A stretch of 64,000 bases of DNA from the NCBI RefSeq assembly GCF_049674955.1, contig NZ_CP187232.1, positions 8,494,001 to 8,558,000 on the forward strand. The letters are read 5' to 3'. The position numbers and the translations under genes were made by a program. Positions 15,666-23,796 of this stretch are shown here, piece after piece. Every line of letters begins with the position of its first letter. Position 1 is the first letter of the stretch. A model generated the notes under the pieces. That model ran no database searches. It was not told where the DNA came from and was given only the letters and a program-made list of their open reading frames with translations. This DNA comes from Sphaerisporangium viridialbum (GTDB lineage Bacteria; Actinomycetota; Actinomycetes; Streptosporangiales; Streptosporangiaceae).

Positions 15666-16008
15666 CAGCACCCGAAAACAAGGGGCGAAGTTGGGACGTG
15701 GAAGCGGCGGACCGGCCTATCCGGCCCGCCGCCGCGGCCCATGTCGTGGATCCCCCGGCCGGGGTTTCCGCCCGGCCGACATGCCGATCCGGGCGCTCAC
15801 CGGAAAGTCCGGGCGCTCACCGGAAAGAAAGTCAGCGGTCAGCCGATCCCCCGGCTGCCCCTTCCCAGGAGAACGACCGTTCCCAGGGATCAAATCGTGC
15901 TCTCAGATCGTTCGCCGGCCCGTGAAAAAGCCTTCGCCCCGCCCTGGGAAACCCCAGGCGGGGCGGAAGACCTCACGTGGCAGGCAGGACCTCACGTGGC
16001 AGGCGGTC
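15666..16008. repeat. Gene-free interval with two pairs of tandem direct repeats and a terminator
   Basis: No supported ORF. A 20-bp unit ending CTCACCGGAAAG is tandemly duplicated at 15788-15807 and 15808-15827. A 17-bp unit (GACCTCACGTGGCAGGC) occurs at 15969-15985 and again at 15988-16004. Between them, 15935-15965 forms a strong hairpin (CGCCCCGCC / GGCGGGGCG) that probably terminates both converging transcripts. Confidence 0.6.
15935..15965. terminator. Bidirectional terminator hairpin
   Basis: A 9-bp GC stem extended by an inner CTGGG/CCCAG pairing, located between the small membrane protein (plus strand) and the metallophosphoesterase (minus strand, stop 44 bp away). Confidence 0.6.
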
Positions 16009-16743
16009 TCAGCAGATCTCGGGGTCCTCACCGCCGAGACCGTAGACGGCGTACGCCCTGCTGAGCACGGGCAGCGCCACGTTGCGGACCCGGACCCCAC
16101 CGGGCGTCACGCCCTTCTCGACCCCGGCGTGCGCGTGCCCGTGGATGAAAAGGTCGGCGCCCTCGGCGTCGACGGCCTCGGCGAGCAGGTAGCTGCCGAG
16201 GAAGGGATAGATCTCCAGCGGCTCGCCCGCGAGGGTCTCCTTGACCGGGGAGTAGTGGCTGAGCACCACCTTGTGGTCGGTGTCCAGGCCCTTGAGCGCC
16301 TTGTGCCACAGCTCGGCGATCTCCCTGGTGTGCCGGACGAAGTCCTTCATCTGCGGCTCGCCGAACTCGCTCGCGCACTTACCCGCGAACCCGCCGCAGA
16401 AGCCCTTTCCGCCGGCTACGCCGAGACGCACGTCCCCGCACTGGATCACTGTGGAGTCGTCCTGCAGGACGCGGATGCCGGCGTCGCGGAGCAGGGCGAC
16501 GATCTCGTCCTCGGCGTCGGACTGGTAGTCGTGGTTGCCGAGCACGGTGACCACGGGAACCGGCAGGTCGCGGAACTCGTCGGCCACGACCCTGCCCTCC
16601 TCGGGGGTGCCGTGGCGGGTCAGGTCGCCCGCGATGAGCAGGACGTCGGCCCGCTCCTCGATGCCGTCCAGCCTCCGGCGGTACCTCCCCCGGAGGTCCT
16701 CACCCAGGTGCACATCGCCCACGGCGGCGACTCTGATCTTCAC
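16009..16743 (-). CDS. Calcineurin-like metallophosphoesterase
   Basis: A 244-residue cytoplasmic phosphoesterase. All dimetal motifs are present: GDVHLG (residues 9-14), LLIAGDLTRHG, VVTVLGNHDYQ, KVVLSHYSPV and FIHGHAHAG. It starts with a GTG that overlaps the stop of the BON-domain gene (GTGA), so the two are coupled. The unusual glycine- and cysteine-containing insert AGGKGFCGGFAGKCASEFGEP after the NHD motif belongs to this subgroup. The substrate is unknown. Confidence 0.92.
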   Translation of the reverse strand: MKIRVAAVGDVHLGEDLRGRYRRRLDGIEERADVLLIAGDLTRHGTPEEGRVVADEFRDLPVPVVTVLGNHDYQSDAEDEIVALLRDAGIRVLQDDSTVIQCGDVRLGVAGGKGFCGGFAGKCASEFGEPQMKDFVRHTREIAELWHKALKGLDTDHKVVLSHYSPVKETLAGEPLEIYPFLGSYLLAEAVDAEGADLFIHGHAHAGVEKGVTPGGVRVRNVALPVLSRAYAVYGLGGEDPEIC

Positions 16744-17036
16744 AGGGTCTCCTCCTCTCCCGGCTCCCTTACCTCCACCACGGTGACCTCGTTGTGGACC
16801 TTCAGGCCGGGCGCGGTCTCAGCGGCCACGGCGGCCACGAGGAGCCGGCGTTCGCTCGACTCCACCTGGCCGCCCAGGAAAAGCTGGTCACCGCGGATGT
16901 CGACGCGGATCCCGAGCTCGTAGGTGCGCTCGTCCTCCGCGAGCGCCCGCTGCACGCGGGCGGCCACGTAGTGGGGAGCGTCGTAGTGCGGAGCGTCGTG
17001 ATGCGAGGCGACGTCGTGCTGAGCCTCGTGGGACAT
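16740..17036 (-). CDS. BON domain protein
   Basis: 98 residues. A His-rich N-terminus (HDVASHHDAPHYDAPHYVA, possibly metal-binding) leads to a BON domain: ARVQRALAEDERTYELGIRVDIRGDQLFLGGQVESSERRLLVAAVAAETAPGLKVHNEVTVVEV. It has no signal peptide, so it is probably cytoplasmic. A strong GGAGGGGG precedes the ATG. Coupled to the downstream metallophosphoesterase. BON domains bind membranes or other macromolecules; no specific role is predicted. Confidence 0.88.
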   Translation of the reverse strand: MSHEAQHDVASHHDAPHYDAPHYVAARVQRALAEDERTYELGIRVDIRGDQLFLGGQVESSERRLLVAAVAAETAPGLKVHNEVTVVEVREPGEEETL

Positions 17037-17476
17037 CGTCTACCCCCTCCGATCGAGTACAGGTCTCGCCCTGCCCGTCGTACCGGCGGCGAAACCGAGG
17101 AGGTTTGATGCGTCGATCTCAGGATAGAACAGGCCGTTAACAAGAAGTGCGCAGGACGCACGCGCTTTCTGCGAGGTCTCTGACCTCGCAGAAAGCGCGT
17201 GCGGGTACTCCGATCCCCCAGCCTGAAGGCGCGAGCGCCCAGCCCGTCCGGACGAGGTCCGGGCGGTCTCGTGCACGTCCCCTCGTGTACGTGGAGCTCG
17301 CCGACGTCGACTCGTGCACCCTGCCCCCCGTGCACCTCGCGACCGCGGTCGCCTTCCGTACGGTGTCGCGATCCGCCCTTGCTCGTGATCCGTGCCCGAT
17401 TTCGGGCGCTCCCTCCTGAGCTCCGTGCCCCCGAGCCAGGAATTCAGCAGGGATCGGCCAACCTGGAGGAGACCCG
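17037..17476. other. Gene-free interval dominated by a long perfect palindrome
   Basis: About 440 bp between the divergent BON gene and the glycosyltransferase gene. It contains the 45-bp palindrome described separately and, at about 17230-17420, unusually frequent CGTGCAC/CTCGTG-type sequences. No ORF here has recognisable features. It probably contains promoters for both flanking genes. Confidence 0.5.
17158..17202. repeat. 45-bp perfect inverted repeat (21-bp arms, TCT loop)
   Basis: Arms GCACGCGCTTTCTGCGAGGTC and its exact complement are separated by only three bases. The hairpin could act as a factor-independent terminator in either direction, although no T tract follows. It could also be a transposon-end remnant or a cruciform site. 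Confidence 0.85.
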
Positions 17477-18694
17477 GTGAAGATAGCAATGGTGTCCGAG
17501 CACGCGAGCCCGCTGGCCATCGCCGGCGGGGTGGACTCCGGTGGGCAGAACGTCCACGTGGCGGCCCTCGCCCGCGGCCTGGCCGACAGGGGTCACGAGG
17601 TGACCGTCTACACCCGCAGGGACAGCGCGGAGATCGCCGAAGAGGTGGCGTTCGCCCCAGGCGTGTCCGTGGTCCACGTCCCCGCGGGGCCGCCGGGAAG
17701 GATCCCCAAGGACGCGATCCTGCCGTGGGTCCCCGACTTCGGGCACTGGCTGCGGCAGCGCTGGATGTTCCAGCCGCCGGACGTCGTCCACAGCCACTTC
17801 TGGATGAGCGGCCTCGCGGCCCTGGCCGCCGCCCGCGACCCCGGGGTCCCCGTGGTGCACACCTTCCACGCCCTCGGCGTGGTGAAGCGGCGCCACCAGG
17901 GCACGGGCGACTCCAGCCCGCGCGAGCGGCTCAAGGCCGAGACCGTCATCGCCCGAGGGGTCGACCGGATCATCGCCACGTGCGGCGACGAGGCCGACGA
18001 GCTGGTCCGCATGGACATCCCCCGCCGTTCGGTGCAGGTCGTCCCGTGCGGTGTCGACTGCGCCGAGTTCGGCCCGTCCGGGCCCGCCGCGCCGCGCCCG
18101 CGCGGCCCGCGCGTGCTGTCCATCGGACGGCTGGTGCCGCGCAAGGGCGTCGACACCGCCATCGAGGCCATGCGCCTGGTCCCCGGAGCCGAGCTGATCG
18201 TCGCGGGTGGGCCGCCCGCCCACCGTCTCGACCACGACCCCGAGGTGACGCGCCTGCGGCGGATCGCCTCAGCGGCGGGGGTCGCCGCCCGGGTCCGCTT
18301 CGTCGGCCAGGTCTCCCACGAGAACGTCCCCGCGCTCATGCGCTCCGCCGACCTGGCCGTCTGCGTGCCCTGGTACGAGCCGTTCGGCATGGTCACGCTG
18401 GAGGCCATGGCCTGCGGGCTGCCCGTGGTCGCCTCCTCGGTCGGCGGCCAGTGCGAGACCGTCGTCGACGGCCTGACCGGCACGCTGGTGCCGCCGCGTG
18501 ACCCGAGATCGCTCGCCACGGCCCTCAACACCCTGCTCGACGACCACGACCGGCGCGCGGCGTACGGCATCGCGGGCGCCGAGCGGGCCCGGGCGCGTTA
18601 CGACTGGCCCCGGATCGCCGCCGAAACCCGCGCCGTCTACGAGGAGGTCCTGGAGGCTCGCGGGCGGATCCCCGTCGGAAGGAAGGCGTCGTGA
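17477..18694 (+). CDS. Glycosyltransferase family 4
   Basis: A 405-residue GT-B glycosyltransferase that retains configuration. It starts with GTG and the glycine-rich N-terminal strand (KIAMVSEHASPLAIAGGVDSGGQNVHVAALARGL), has HSHFWMSG and HTFHALG in the acceptor domain, and the nucleotide-sugar site VLSIGRLVPRKGVDTAIEAM, with the E-x7-E motif EPFGMVTLEAM near residue 305. GGAGG precedes the start. The adjacent GT9 gene is 31 bp downstream and probably co-transcribed, so both may build one extracellular glycan or glycolipid. Confidence 0.92.
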   Translation: MKIAMVSEHASPLAIAGGVDSGGQNVHVAALARGLADRGHEVTVYTRRDSAEIAEEVAFAPGVSVVHVPAGPPGRIPKDAILPWVPDFGHWLRQRWMFQPPDVVHSHFWMSGLAALAAARDPGVPVVHTFHALGVVKRRHQGTGDSSPRERLKAETVIARGVDRIIATCGDEADELVRMDIPRRSVQVVPCGVDCAEFGPSGPAAPRPRGPRVLSIGRLVPRKGVDTAIEAMRLVPGAELIVAGGPPAHRLDHDPEVTRLRRIASAAGVAARVRFVGQVSHENVPALMRSADLAVCVPWYEPFGMVTLEAMACGLPVVASSVGGQCETVVDGLTGTLVPPRDPRSLATALNTLLDDHDRRAAYGIAGAERARARYDWPRIAAETRAVYEEVLEARGRIPVGRKAS

Positions 18695-18725
18695 CCCCCC
18701 GCCTCGTCCCTGAGTGGCCGGGACC

Positions 18726-19622
18726 ATGAGCGTCGCCCTGGTGCTGCGCGCGCCCGGCATCGGCGAGCTGCTCACCGCCGTACCGGCCCTGCGCGCCCTG
18801 CGCCGCGGCGGCCTGAACGTCGTGCTCGCCGCGCCCCCGGAGCTGAAGGACCTGGCCCTGCTCACCGGCGCCGTCGAGGCCCTGCTGCCCACGACCGGGC
18901 TGGACCAGCTCACCTGGAACGGCGGGCGGCCCGATCTGGCCGTGAACATGCACGGGCGCGGGCCGAGGAGCCATCGCCTGATGCTGGAGCTGCGGCCGAG
19001 GCGGATGTGGGCGTTCGCCAACCCGGCCCTGCCCCGGTTGAGGGGCCCGAGCTGGCACGAGCACGAGCACGAGGTGCAGCGCTGGTGCCGCCTGGTCAAG
19101 TGGTACGGCTCGCGCGTCGACCCCGGCGAGCTGGCCCTTCCCGTCCCGCTCTGCCACAACCTGGCGCCCGGAGCCGTGGTGATCCATCCGGGGGCCGGGC
19201 AGGCGGCGAAGCGCTGGCCGCCCGGCCGGTTCGCCGAGGTGGCGAGGACCATGGTCGCCGAGGGGCTGCGGGTGGTCGTGACCGGAAGCGGGCGGGAGCG
19301 CCCCATGGCCCTGCTCGTCGCGGCACAGGGCGGGCTGGCGCCGCGCGACGTGCTGGCCGGCCGTACGTCGCTGAAGGAGCTGGCCGCCCTGGTGGCCGGG
19401 GCCGCCCTGGTGGTCAGCGCGGACACCGGGGTCGCCCACCTGGCGACGGCGTACGGCACCCCGTCGGTGATCGTCTTCGGCCCCGGCTCGCCCGCCCGGT
19501 GGGGGCCTCCCGCGGGCAGGCCGAGGCACCGGGCCCTCGCGCGCGGCGCCGATCCCCGGGCGGTGACCGTCCAGGACGTCGTGGCGGCCGGCCGTGAGGT
19601 GCGCTCCGTGCCCGTTTCCTGA
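18726..19622 (+). CDS. Glycosyltransferase family 9 (heptosyltransferase-like)
   Basis: About 298 residues. The ATG at 18726 begins MSVALVLRAPGIGELLTAVPALRALRR; a GTG 12 bp upstream is an alternative. The C-terminal half carries the GT9 nucleotide-sugar site: VVIHPGAGQAAKRWPPGRFAEVAR and LVVSADTGVAHLATAYGTPSVIVFGP. GT9 enzymes in actinomycetes usually act with GT4 partners on surface glycans; no heptose-biosynthesis gene is in the window, so the donor is unknown. Confidence 0.9.
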   Translation: MSVALVLRAPGIGELLTAVPALRALRRGGLNVVLAAPPELKDLALLTGAVEALLPTTGLDQLTWNGGRPDLAVNMHGRGPRSHRLMLELRPRRMWAFANPALPRLRGPSWHEHEHEVQRWCRLVKWYGSRVDPGELALPVPLCHNLAPGAVVIHPGAGQAAKRWPPGRFAEVARTMVAEGLRVVVTGSGRERPMALLVAAQGGLAPRDVLAGRTSLKELAALVAGAALVVSADTGVAHLATAYGTPSVIVFGPGSPARWGPPAGRPRHRALARGADPRAVTVQDVVAAGREVRSVPVS

Positions 19623-19805
19623 CGCTCCCTGAGCCGGTGAGGGGTTTGGACGGGCTTCTGGACGGTAGCTGGGAGGGAGCGGTGTCCACCGGCAGGAGGC
19701 AGACGACGTGCGTCACCGACCGGCTCCTGCCGACAACGAACCGGAGCGCACATGACGTCGGATCTGTCGGGTACGGGGAATGGTCTGTGGAAAGGGGGAC
19801 CGGTG

Positions 19806-20060
19806 ATGGAAGAAACTCCGGAACAGCGGTCTTCGACCGGTAGGCCCATGGTGACGGGAACCCCTCGGGACGTCATCCACATACGCCTGGGGTCGTTCGT
19901 CCTGATCCTCGCGGTGGCGCTGGGAGTGCTGGCGCTGGTCGCGAAGGCCACCCTGCCTGCCGTGGTCCTCGGAGTGGTCGCCGTGCTCGCCGTCGTGGAC
20001 GTCATCCTGGCCGTTGGGCGCCAGCGCCGCCTCGGCGGCGGGCCGCGGTCCACCGGCTGA
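19806..20060 (+). CDS. Small two-helix membrane protein
   Basis: 84 residues. The ATG at 19806 is preceded by AAGGGGG at good spacing, which favours it over the ATG 54 bp upstream. A polar N-terminus (METPEQRSSTGRPMVTGTPRDVIHIR-like) leads to two hydrophobic helices (LGSFVLILAVALGVLALVA and LPAVVLGVVAVLAVVDVILAV) and a basic tail. The end of the gene lies inside a roughly 26-bp sequence repeated three times. Function is unknown. Confidence 0.72.
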   Translation: MEETPEQRSSTGRPMVTGTPRDVIHIRLGSFVLILAVALGVLALVAKATLPAVVLGVVAVLAVVDVILAVGRQRRLGGGPRSTG

Positions 20061-20115
20061 GGCGACGGTCCCAGTCCACCGGCTGAGGCCGCGGTCCGCG
20101 GTCCACCTGCTGAAA
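20048..20115. repeat. Three copies of a roughly 26-bp direct repeat
   Basis: GTCCACCGGCTGAGG occurs at 20048-20062 and 20074-20088, and a diverged copy (GTCCACCTGCTGAAA) at 20101-20115. The first copy includes the stop codon of the small membrane protein and the last reaches the ribosome-binding site of the SDR gene, so tandem duplication of a stop-codon region is the likely origin. Confidence 0.7.
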
Positions 20116-20124
20116 GGGGAGAAC

Positions 20125-21120
20125 GTGTTAAGCGGCAAGGTCGTAGTGGTGACCGGCGCCAGCGGTGGCGTCGGCCGTGCTGTGGTACGGATGCTCGGGG
20201 AGAAGGGCGCGAAGGTCGCCCTCATCGCGCGGGGGGAGACCGGCCTCGCGACCGCCGCCACGGAGGTCGGAGGCGAGGGCGGGACCGCCAAGGTCTTCCC
20301 CGCGGACGTGGCCGACCACGAGCAGGTGGACGCCGCGGCCGACAGCGTCGAGAAGGAGCTCGGCCCCATCGACGTGTGGATCAACGTGGCGTTCTCCTCG
20401 GTGTTCGCGCCGTTCACCGAGATCGACCCGGCCGAGTACGAGCGCACCACCCGGGTCACCTACCTCGGCTACGTCTGGGGCACCCGGGCCGCGCTGCTCC
20501 GGATGCGCCCGAGGAACCGCGGTGTCATCGTGCAGACCAGTTCGGCCCTGGCCTACCGCGGCATCCCGCTCCAGGCCGCGTACTGCGGCGCGAAGCACGC
20601 CATGAAGGGCTTCACCGAGTCGGTCCGCACGGAGCTGCTCAACGCGGGCAGCGACGTGAAGATCACCATGGTGCAGCTTCCCGCGGTGAACACCCCGCAG
20701 TTCGACTGGGTGCTCTCGCGGCTGCGCCGCCACCCCCAGCCCGTGCCGCCGATCTTCCAGCCCGAGGTCGCCGCGCAGGCGATCGTGTACGCCGCCGAAC
20801 ATCCGTCCCGCCGGGAGTACTGGGTGGGCGGCAGCACCGCGGCGACGATCATCGGCGAGAAGTTCGTCCCCGGGCTGATCGACCGCTACCTCGGCAAGAC
20901 GGGCGTCGACTCCCAGCAGACCGACGACAAGCCGACCGGCGTGGCCAACCTGTGGGAGCCCGCGGACGAGCACCGCGACTACGGAGCCCACGGCAGCTTC
21001 GACGAGCGTGCCAAGGACCGCAGCGTCCAGGTGTGGCTGTCGCAGCACCGCAACCTGGTCGCCGCCGGAGTGGGGGGCGCCGCCGCGGCGGCCATCGCCG
21101 TGCTGGCCGGCCGCCGCTGA
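20125..21120 (+). CDS. Short-chain dehydrogenase/reductase with C-terminal hydrophobic tail
   Basis: A 331-residue protein. GTG at 20125 with AAGGGGAGA upstream. It has a classical SDR core: TGASGGVG (NADP site), catalytic S in QTSSALAY, YCGAK (Tyr/Lys), and NV in place of NN in WINVAFSS. About 80 residues follow the SDR fold, ending in a hydrophobic stretch (LVAAGVGGAAAAAIAVLAGRR) that could anchor it to the membrane. The substrate is unknown. Confidence 0.9.
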   Translation: MLSGKVVVVTGASGGVGRAVVRMLGEKGAKVALIARGETGLATAATEVGGEGGTAKVFPADVADHEQVDAAADSVEKELGPIDVWINVAFSSVFAPFTEIDPAEYERTTRVTYLGYVWGTRAALLRMRPRNRGVIVQTSSALAYRGIPLQAAYCGAKHAMKGFTESVRTELLNAGSDVKITMVQLPAVNTPQFDWVLSRLRRHPQPVPPIFQPEVAAQAIVYAAEHPSRREYWVGGSTAATIIGEKFVPGLIDRYLGKTGVDSQQTDDKPTGVANLWEPADEHRDYGAHGSFDERAKDRSVQVWLSQHRNLVAAGVGGAAAAAIAVLAGRR

Positions 21121-21198
21121 GGGCTGGGCCGGTGAGGACCGGGCCAGGCCTCACCACACGGACGGCCGTCTGACACGCCGGCGGCCGCCTCACACGCC

Positions 21199-21232
21199 GA
21201 GAGGGCGACGGAACCGATTCCGTCGCCCTCTC
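21199..21232 (+). terminator. Intrinsic terminator after the SDR gene
   Basis: A perfect 15-bp stem (GAGAGGGCGACGGAA and its complement) with a 4-nt loop followed by GCTTTCCCC. It lies between the SDR gene and the convergent DUF4235 gene and probably serves both. Confidence 0.75.
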
Positions 21233-21275
21233 GCTTTCCCCGGACTCTCCTGGCGGACGCACGGCCTGGAGTGGG

Positions 21276-21539
21276 TCACTTGCCGGGCCACTCCCCTGTG
21301 GCGTTCTGGATGCCCTCCGCGCTGGCACGGTCGATGGCGGCCTTCACGACGCCGAAGATCGCGCCCTGGAGCGCGGCGGCGATCAGGACCTCGGTCCAGC
21401 CGTACTGCCTGGACGTGGCCTCGGGGGCGTCGCCCTTGCCGGCCACCAGCTTCCAGACCTGCTTGAAGATCAGGCCGGAGAGGAAGCCGCCGGCCATGCC
21501 GGACAGCGCGCCCGCCGACCTGTAGGCGAGCTTCTTCAC
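21276..21539 (-). CDS. DUF4235 family small membrane protein
   Basis: 87 residues from a GTG that overlaps the upstream stop (GTGA). Sequence KKLAYRSAGALSGMAGGFLSGLIFKQVWKLVAGKGDAPEATSRQYGWTEVLIAAALQGAIFGVVKAAIDR matches DUF4235 over its full length, with two membrane segments. It is coupled to the LEA-like repeat protein. Function is unknown; both belong to the small stress-associated genes of this part of the window. Confidence 0.88.
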   Translation of the reverse strand: MKKLAYRSAGALSGMAGGFLSGLIFKQVWKLVAGKGDAPEATSRQYGWTEVLIAAALQGAIFGVVKAAIDRASAEGIQNATGEWPGK

Positions 21540-21973
21540 GACTGCTTCTTCCTCCGCAGGACCCGCCAGAGGACCAGGACTCCCGCGGCCACCGCCGCGG
21601 TGACCCACGGGCGGTTCTTCGCCTGGGTGACGACCTTGTCCGCGGCGTCCTTCACCTCGTCGGGCATGTTGGAGCGGGCCTTGTCCGCGAGGTCGCCCGC
21701 CCTGCCCGCCAGCTCGGTCGCCTTGCCGCCGGCCAGCCCGGCCAGGTCACCGGCCTTGCCGCTCGCCTTGGCCGCGAGGTCGCCCGCCTTGTCACCGGCC
21801 TTGGCGGCCAGGTCCCCGGCCTTGTCGCCCGCCCTGGAAGCGAGCTCTCCGGCCTTGTCACCGGCTTTGGAAGCCAGGTCCCCGGCCTTGTCACCGGCCT
21901 TGCCCGCGAGGTCGCCCGTGGTCTTCTTCGCCTCGGCGAGCACGTCCTGTGCCCGGCCCGTCATATCCGCCAT
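21536..21973 (-). CDS. LEA-like repeat protein with C-terminal membrane anchor
   Basis: 145 residues. The AAGGAGG between two candidate ATGs lies in front of the second, so the start is 21973 (MADMTGRAQDVLAEAKKT). The centre consists of about eight 11-residue repeats of the form AGDKAGDLAxK, an amphipathic helix pattern like that of late-embryogenesis-abundant proteins. It ends with a membrane helix and basic tail (RPWVTAAVAAGVLVLWRVLRRKKQS). A SigB-like promoter lies 28 nt upstream. A membrane- or protein-protecting stress role is inferred from the repeats. Confidence 0.82.
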   Translation of the reverse strand: MADMTGRAQDVLAEAKKTTGDLAGKAGDKAGDLASKAGDKAGELASRAGDKAGDLAAKAGDKAGDLAAKASGKAGDLAGLAGGKATELAGRAGDLADKARSNMPDEVKDAADKVVTQAKNRPWVTAAVAAGVLVLWRVLRRKKQS

Positions 21974-22001
21974 GGTGTCCTCCTTTGCCATGGCACCCCG
22001 C

Positions 22002-22025
22002 TACCCCTACAGGAAAAGCTCTAAC
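22002..22025 (-). promoter_or_regulatory. SigB/SigF-type promoter (GTTA-N15-GGGTA)
   Basis: On the minus strand GTTA (22025-22022) and GGGTA (22006-22002) are separated by 15 nt, upstream of the LEA-like gene. Confidence 0.5.
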
Positions 22026-22088
22026 GAGTTACACGCCACCGGTACGCCCTCCTGCCGCGCGGCCCGTACGCCTCCGGGCACGCGAGAA

Positions 22089-22116
22089 GGCCGGCCCGGC
22101 TTGAGCCGGGCCGGCC
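22089..22116 (-). terminator. Terminator after the ChaB-like gene
   Basis: A perfect 12-bp stem GGCCGGCCCGGC with a TTGA loop, 38 bp past the stop codon. Confidence 0.7.
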
Positions 22117-22154
22117 GATGGGAACGCCGCTGGAGTGGCCGGATCGGCTACGGG

Positions 22155-22547
22155 TCACCTGGCCTTCGCGGTGGCCCTGCGGTTCGCCTTCTTGATGGCC
22201 TCGACGAGCTCGCCCTTGTCCATCTTCGACCGGCCTTCCACGCCGAGCCGCGCGGCGACCTTGTACAGGTGTTCCTTGCTGGCATTGGCGTCGACGCCCT
22301 CGGCGGTCTCGCCCCGCGCCGGCGTGCTGCGCGCCGCCTGGGCGTCGGACGGGCCCTTCTTGGCCTTCGGCTCCCAGTGGTCGCCGACCTTCTCGAACGA
22401 ATGCTTCAGCGCGGCGAACGCGGTGCGGTGGGCCCTTTCGCCCTCTCCGTACGTCTCCACGGCTGAGTCATGCGCTTTTATCCACGTTTCTTGGGCCTTT
22501 TTCGGGGAGCGCTCAATGGTCGACGGGAGCTCCTGCTTTCCAGGCAT
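22155..22547 (-). CDS. ChaB family protein
   Basis: 130 residues. The N-terminal half is a ChaB domain (LPSTIERSPKKAQETWIKAHDSAVETYGEGERAHRTAFAALKHSF), followed by a low-complexity linker. The C-terminal 40 residues (SKEHLYKVAARLGVEGRSKMDKGELVEAIKKANRRA) resemble a Rho N-terminal/SAP-like helical domain that can bind nucleic acid. GGAGGAGG precedes the ATG. ChaB was named as a cation-transport regulator in E. coli; in actinomycetes it is a cytoplasmic protein of unknown role. Confidence 0.9.
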   Translation of the reverse strand: MPGKQELPSTIERSPKKAQETWIKAHDSAVETYGEGERAHRTAFAALKHSFEKVGDHWEPKAKKGPSDAQAARSTPARGETAEGVDANASKEHLYKVAARLGVEGRSKMDKGELVEAIKKANRRATAKAR

Positions 22548-22764
22548 GATTTTCCTCCTCCTCGAAGAACCGCTGGTGGCGAAGTGGTGGCATGACGAAG
22601 ACGATCGGCTACATTCCCAGCCCGCGTCTTCGCATGACGTGAGCCGCCCGAATCTTTGACCAGCCTGTCCGTCCCCCAGAACCTGTCATGACTTTTCATG
22701 ACTTTCCGGGGTGCTCGGGCAGGCCGCCCGCCTGGGCAGCCGTCCCCACCGGGCTCGGCGGAGG

Positions 22765-23034
22765 TCAGACGATCGGGTCGTCGTAACGCCGCTCCTCGTA
22801 CACCTGGGTCCGCGTGGCGTCGACCGGGCTCACCGGGCTCACGGGAGTCGTGCGGGTGACGGCGGTCCGTCGCATGTTGGTCAGCCGCCAGATGCCGAAC
22901 AGCAGTCCGGCGATGCCACCGAGCATGAGAATCACGCCGACGACGTTGATGTCGACGCCCGCGAGGTCGAACTCGACGGCCCACGTCAGGATGGCGCCGA
23001 GCATGATCAGGAAGATGCTTCCGGCTATGGTCAT
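22765..23034 (-). CDS. DUF6458 family small membrane protein
   Basis: 89 residues. The ATG at 23034 has GAAGGAGG upstream, which excludes an earlier in-frame start. Two membrane helices (SIFLIMLGAILTWAVEFDLAG and VDINVVGVILMLGGIAGLLFGIW) are joined by a short acidic loop, and the tail is polar (RTQVYEERRYDDPIV). The helix pattern and VDINVVGVILMLGG motif are those of DUF6458. A GTTT-N13-GGGAA promoter lies upstream. Function is unknown. Confidence 0.87.
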   Translation of the reverse strand: MTIAGSIFLIMLGAILTWAVEFDLAGVDINVVGVILMLGGIAGLLFGIWRLTNMRRTAVTRTTPVSPVSPVDATRTQVYEERRYDDPIV

Positions 23035-23068
23035 GGAAATGCCTCCTTCGCTCCTCGCACCCCCTTCT

Positions 23069-23090
23069 TTCCCGCACACGGATCTCAAAC
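23069..23090 (-). promoter_or_regulatory. SigB/SigF-type promoter (GTTT-N13-GGGAA)
   Basis: On the minus strand GTTT (23090-23087) and GGGAA (23073-23069) lie 34 nt upstream of the DUF6458 start. The spacer is one nt shorter than the usual minimum. Confidence 0.45.
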
Positions 23091-23174
23091 GTCCTGGGCC
23101 CGCCCGGTCCCGCCACGCCGTACGCCGGATATTCCGTTTGCCCAGGCAGACGCGGGGATGGTACGCACTCTTCC

Positions 23175-23777
23175 GTGACGTTCAGCGATAAACCGACCTT
23201 CACCGGCAAGCGCGTCGTGCTGCGCCCCGCCGGCCCCGAGCACGCCGACGGGCTGTGGGAGCTCGTGCGCGACCCCGAGACCCGGCGGCTCACCGGCTCG
23301 CACGGGGAGTTCAACGAGCAGGCCACCAAGCTCTGGTACGCCACCCGGGCCGAGCACGACGACCGGCTCGACCTCGCGATCTGCGACGCGGCCGACGGCT
23401 CCTACGTCGGCGAGATCGTGCTCAACGAGCTCGACACCGGCAACATGTCCTGCAACCTGCGCATCGCCCTGGTCGGCCCGCGCGTGTACGGCAAGGGATA
23501 CGGCACCGAGGCCACCCGTCTGGTGCTGGCCCACGCGTTCGAGACCGTGGGGCTCCACCGGATCAGCCTGGAGGTGTTCGCCTTCAACGCGCGGGCGCAC
23601 CACGTGTACGAGAAGGTCGGCTTCGTCAAGGAGGGCGTCCTGCGAGACGCCCTCCGCTGGGACGGGGAATGGCACGACGCGATCGTGATGTCCGTCCTCG
23701 CCTCCGACTGGAACACCCACCACGGCCACCCGCAGGTCCGGCCCGCCCGTGAGGACATTTCCGCTGAAAAGCACTGA
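23175..23777 (+). CDS. GNAT family N-acetyltransferase (RimJ/RimL type)
   Basis: A 200-residue acetyltransferase with GTG start. The fold is visible as KRVVLRPAGPEHADGLWELV, YVGEIVLNELD, then the acetyl-CoA loop VGPRVYGKGYGTEATRLVLAHAF and the C-terminal HRISLEVFAFNARAHHVYEKVGFVKEGVLRDALRWDGEWHDAIVMSVL, typical of the RimJ/L-like subgroup. Substrate is unknown: a protein N-terminus or a small amine. Confidence 0.92.
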   Translation: MTFSDKPTFTGKRVVLRPAGPEHADGLWELVRDPETRRLTGSHGEFNEQATKLWYATRAEHDDRLDLAICDAADGSYVGEIVLNELDTGNMSCNLRIALVGPRVYGKGYGTEATRLVLAHAFETVGLHRISLEVFAFNARAHHVYEKVGFVKEGVLRDALRWDGEWHDAIVMSVLASDWNTHHGHPQVRPAREDISAEKH

Positions 23778-23796
23778 TCCCAAGGCTCTGCGTCCC

